Shown here piece by piece: positions 6,085 to 6,272 of a DNA stretch of 6,272 nt; positions within the stretch are counted from its first letter, which is position 1, and the number at the start of each line of letters is the position of its first letter. The DNA comes from CAZUZD01 sp964624465. Its GTDB lineage: Bacteria; Planctomycetota; Planctomycetia; Isosphaerales; Isosphaeraceae. A model generated the notes under the pieces. It saw only the letters and a program-made list of their open reading frames with translations, was not told the origin of the DNA and did no database searches. The position numbers and the translations under genes were made by a program. The stretch is from positions 1-6,272 of the forward strand of contig CAZUZD010000351.1 of assembly GCA_964624465.1 (NCBI GenBank), written 5' to 3'.

Positions 6085-6272
6085 TCACTTGCCCTTGGTC
6101 TCGTCGGGCAGGGCCATGACCTCGACCTTGCGGACCTGGACCTTGTAGTCTTTGTTCTTCACGCGCAATTCGGTGCGCCGGAATGTGCCGTCCTTGGCCG
6201 GGTTTGACGGCGTGTAGGCCAGTGCGTATTGAGTCCGCATCTCTTCCTGGATCTGGTTGTAGATGTCGGAAA
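6085..6272 (-). CDS. VWFA-related domain protein, C-terminal end (5' end outside window)
   Basis: On the - strand the last 61 codons of a gene are visible, ending in TGA at 6085-6087. They are too few to show the metal-binding MIDAS motif of a von Willebrand A domain. The peptide reads IYNQIQEEMRTQYALAYTP, then NPAKDGTFRRTELRV and KVQVRK. This matches the C-terminal signature of VWFA-related proteins of acidobacteria and planctomycetes (a helix with RxQYxLxY, then P-x-N-x-x-DGxFR and a basic strand). In that family the end usually reads RKGYY; here it is RKVEV followed by a charged tail (PDETKGK). Such proteins are generally exported, which cannot be seen here. The gene converges on cstA, with 44 bases between the stops. 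Codons such as CAA, ACA, TTG and AAA appear more often than in the neighbouring genes. Confidence 0.72.
   Translation of the reverse strand, partial: SDIYNQIQEEMRTQYALAYTPSNPAKDGTFRRTELRVKNKDYKVQVRKVEVMALPDETKGK

Noticed and set aside
4657..6207. 516-codon + strand frame overlapping cstA and running past its end
   Set aside because: It is an Arg/Gly/His-rich out-of-frame product without motifs; cstA in the other frame is unmistakable.

Overview
This window reads as chromosomal DNA from a high-GC bacterium, most likely a planctomycete of the Isosphaeraceae/Gemmataceae type. That assignment is inferred from family resemblance and codon use, not from a marker gene. It rests on three things: a compact UvrC lacking the usual middle and C-terminal parts, a PPP-like metallophosphoesterase of a kind I associate with planctomycetes, and a convergent gene with a VWFA-related C-terminus. 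Coding sequence is dense and GC at third codon positions is very high. I see no mobile elements, CRISPR arrays, tRNA or rRNA genes, and no stretch over 300 bases without a gene.

Layout. (1) Positions 1-825, +: the 3' part of uvrC, with its 5' end outside the window. (2) A 120-base gap with a plausible sigma-70-like promoter (848-875) leads to an ABC-F ATPase gene (946-2850, +). (3) After 52 bases with no visible terminator or promoter comes a PPP-like metallophosphoesterase (2903-3793, +), preceded by a good Shine-Dalgarno sequence and probably co-transcribed with the ABC-F gene. (4) The clearest promoter in the window, TTGACC-16-TAGACT (3790-3817), overlaps the stop codon of the phosphoesterase gene and drives cstA (3890-6040, +), which encodes a carbon-starvation/pyruvate-type transporter. 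(5) A perfect 11-bp hairpin carries the cstA stop codon in its loop. After 44 bases the C-terminus of a VWFA-related protein gene runs in from the right on the - strand (6085-6272).

The genes do not form an obvious pathway. They look like an ordinary housekeeping neighbourhood: DNA repair, ribosome-associated ATPase, a phosphatase of unknown substrate, and carbon uptake under starvation. I found no convincing new multi-gene system. The points worth a second look are local: the reduced UvrC and the odd sequence at its visible 5' edge, the roughly 95-residue insertion in CstA, the missing PPP motif II in the phosphoesterase, a palindrome inside the cstA promoter spacer, and the TGAGCC context shared by four of the five stop codons.
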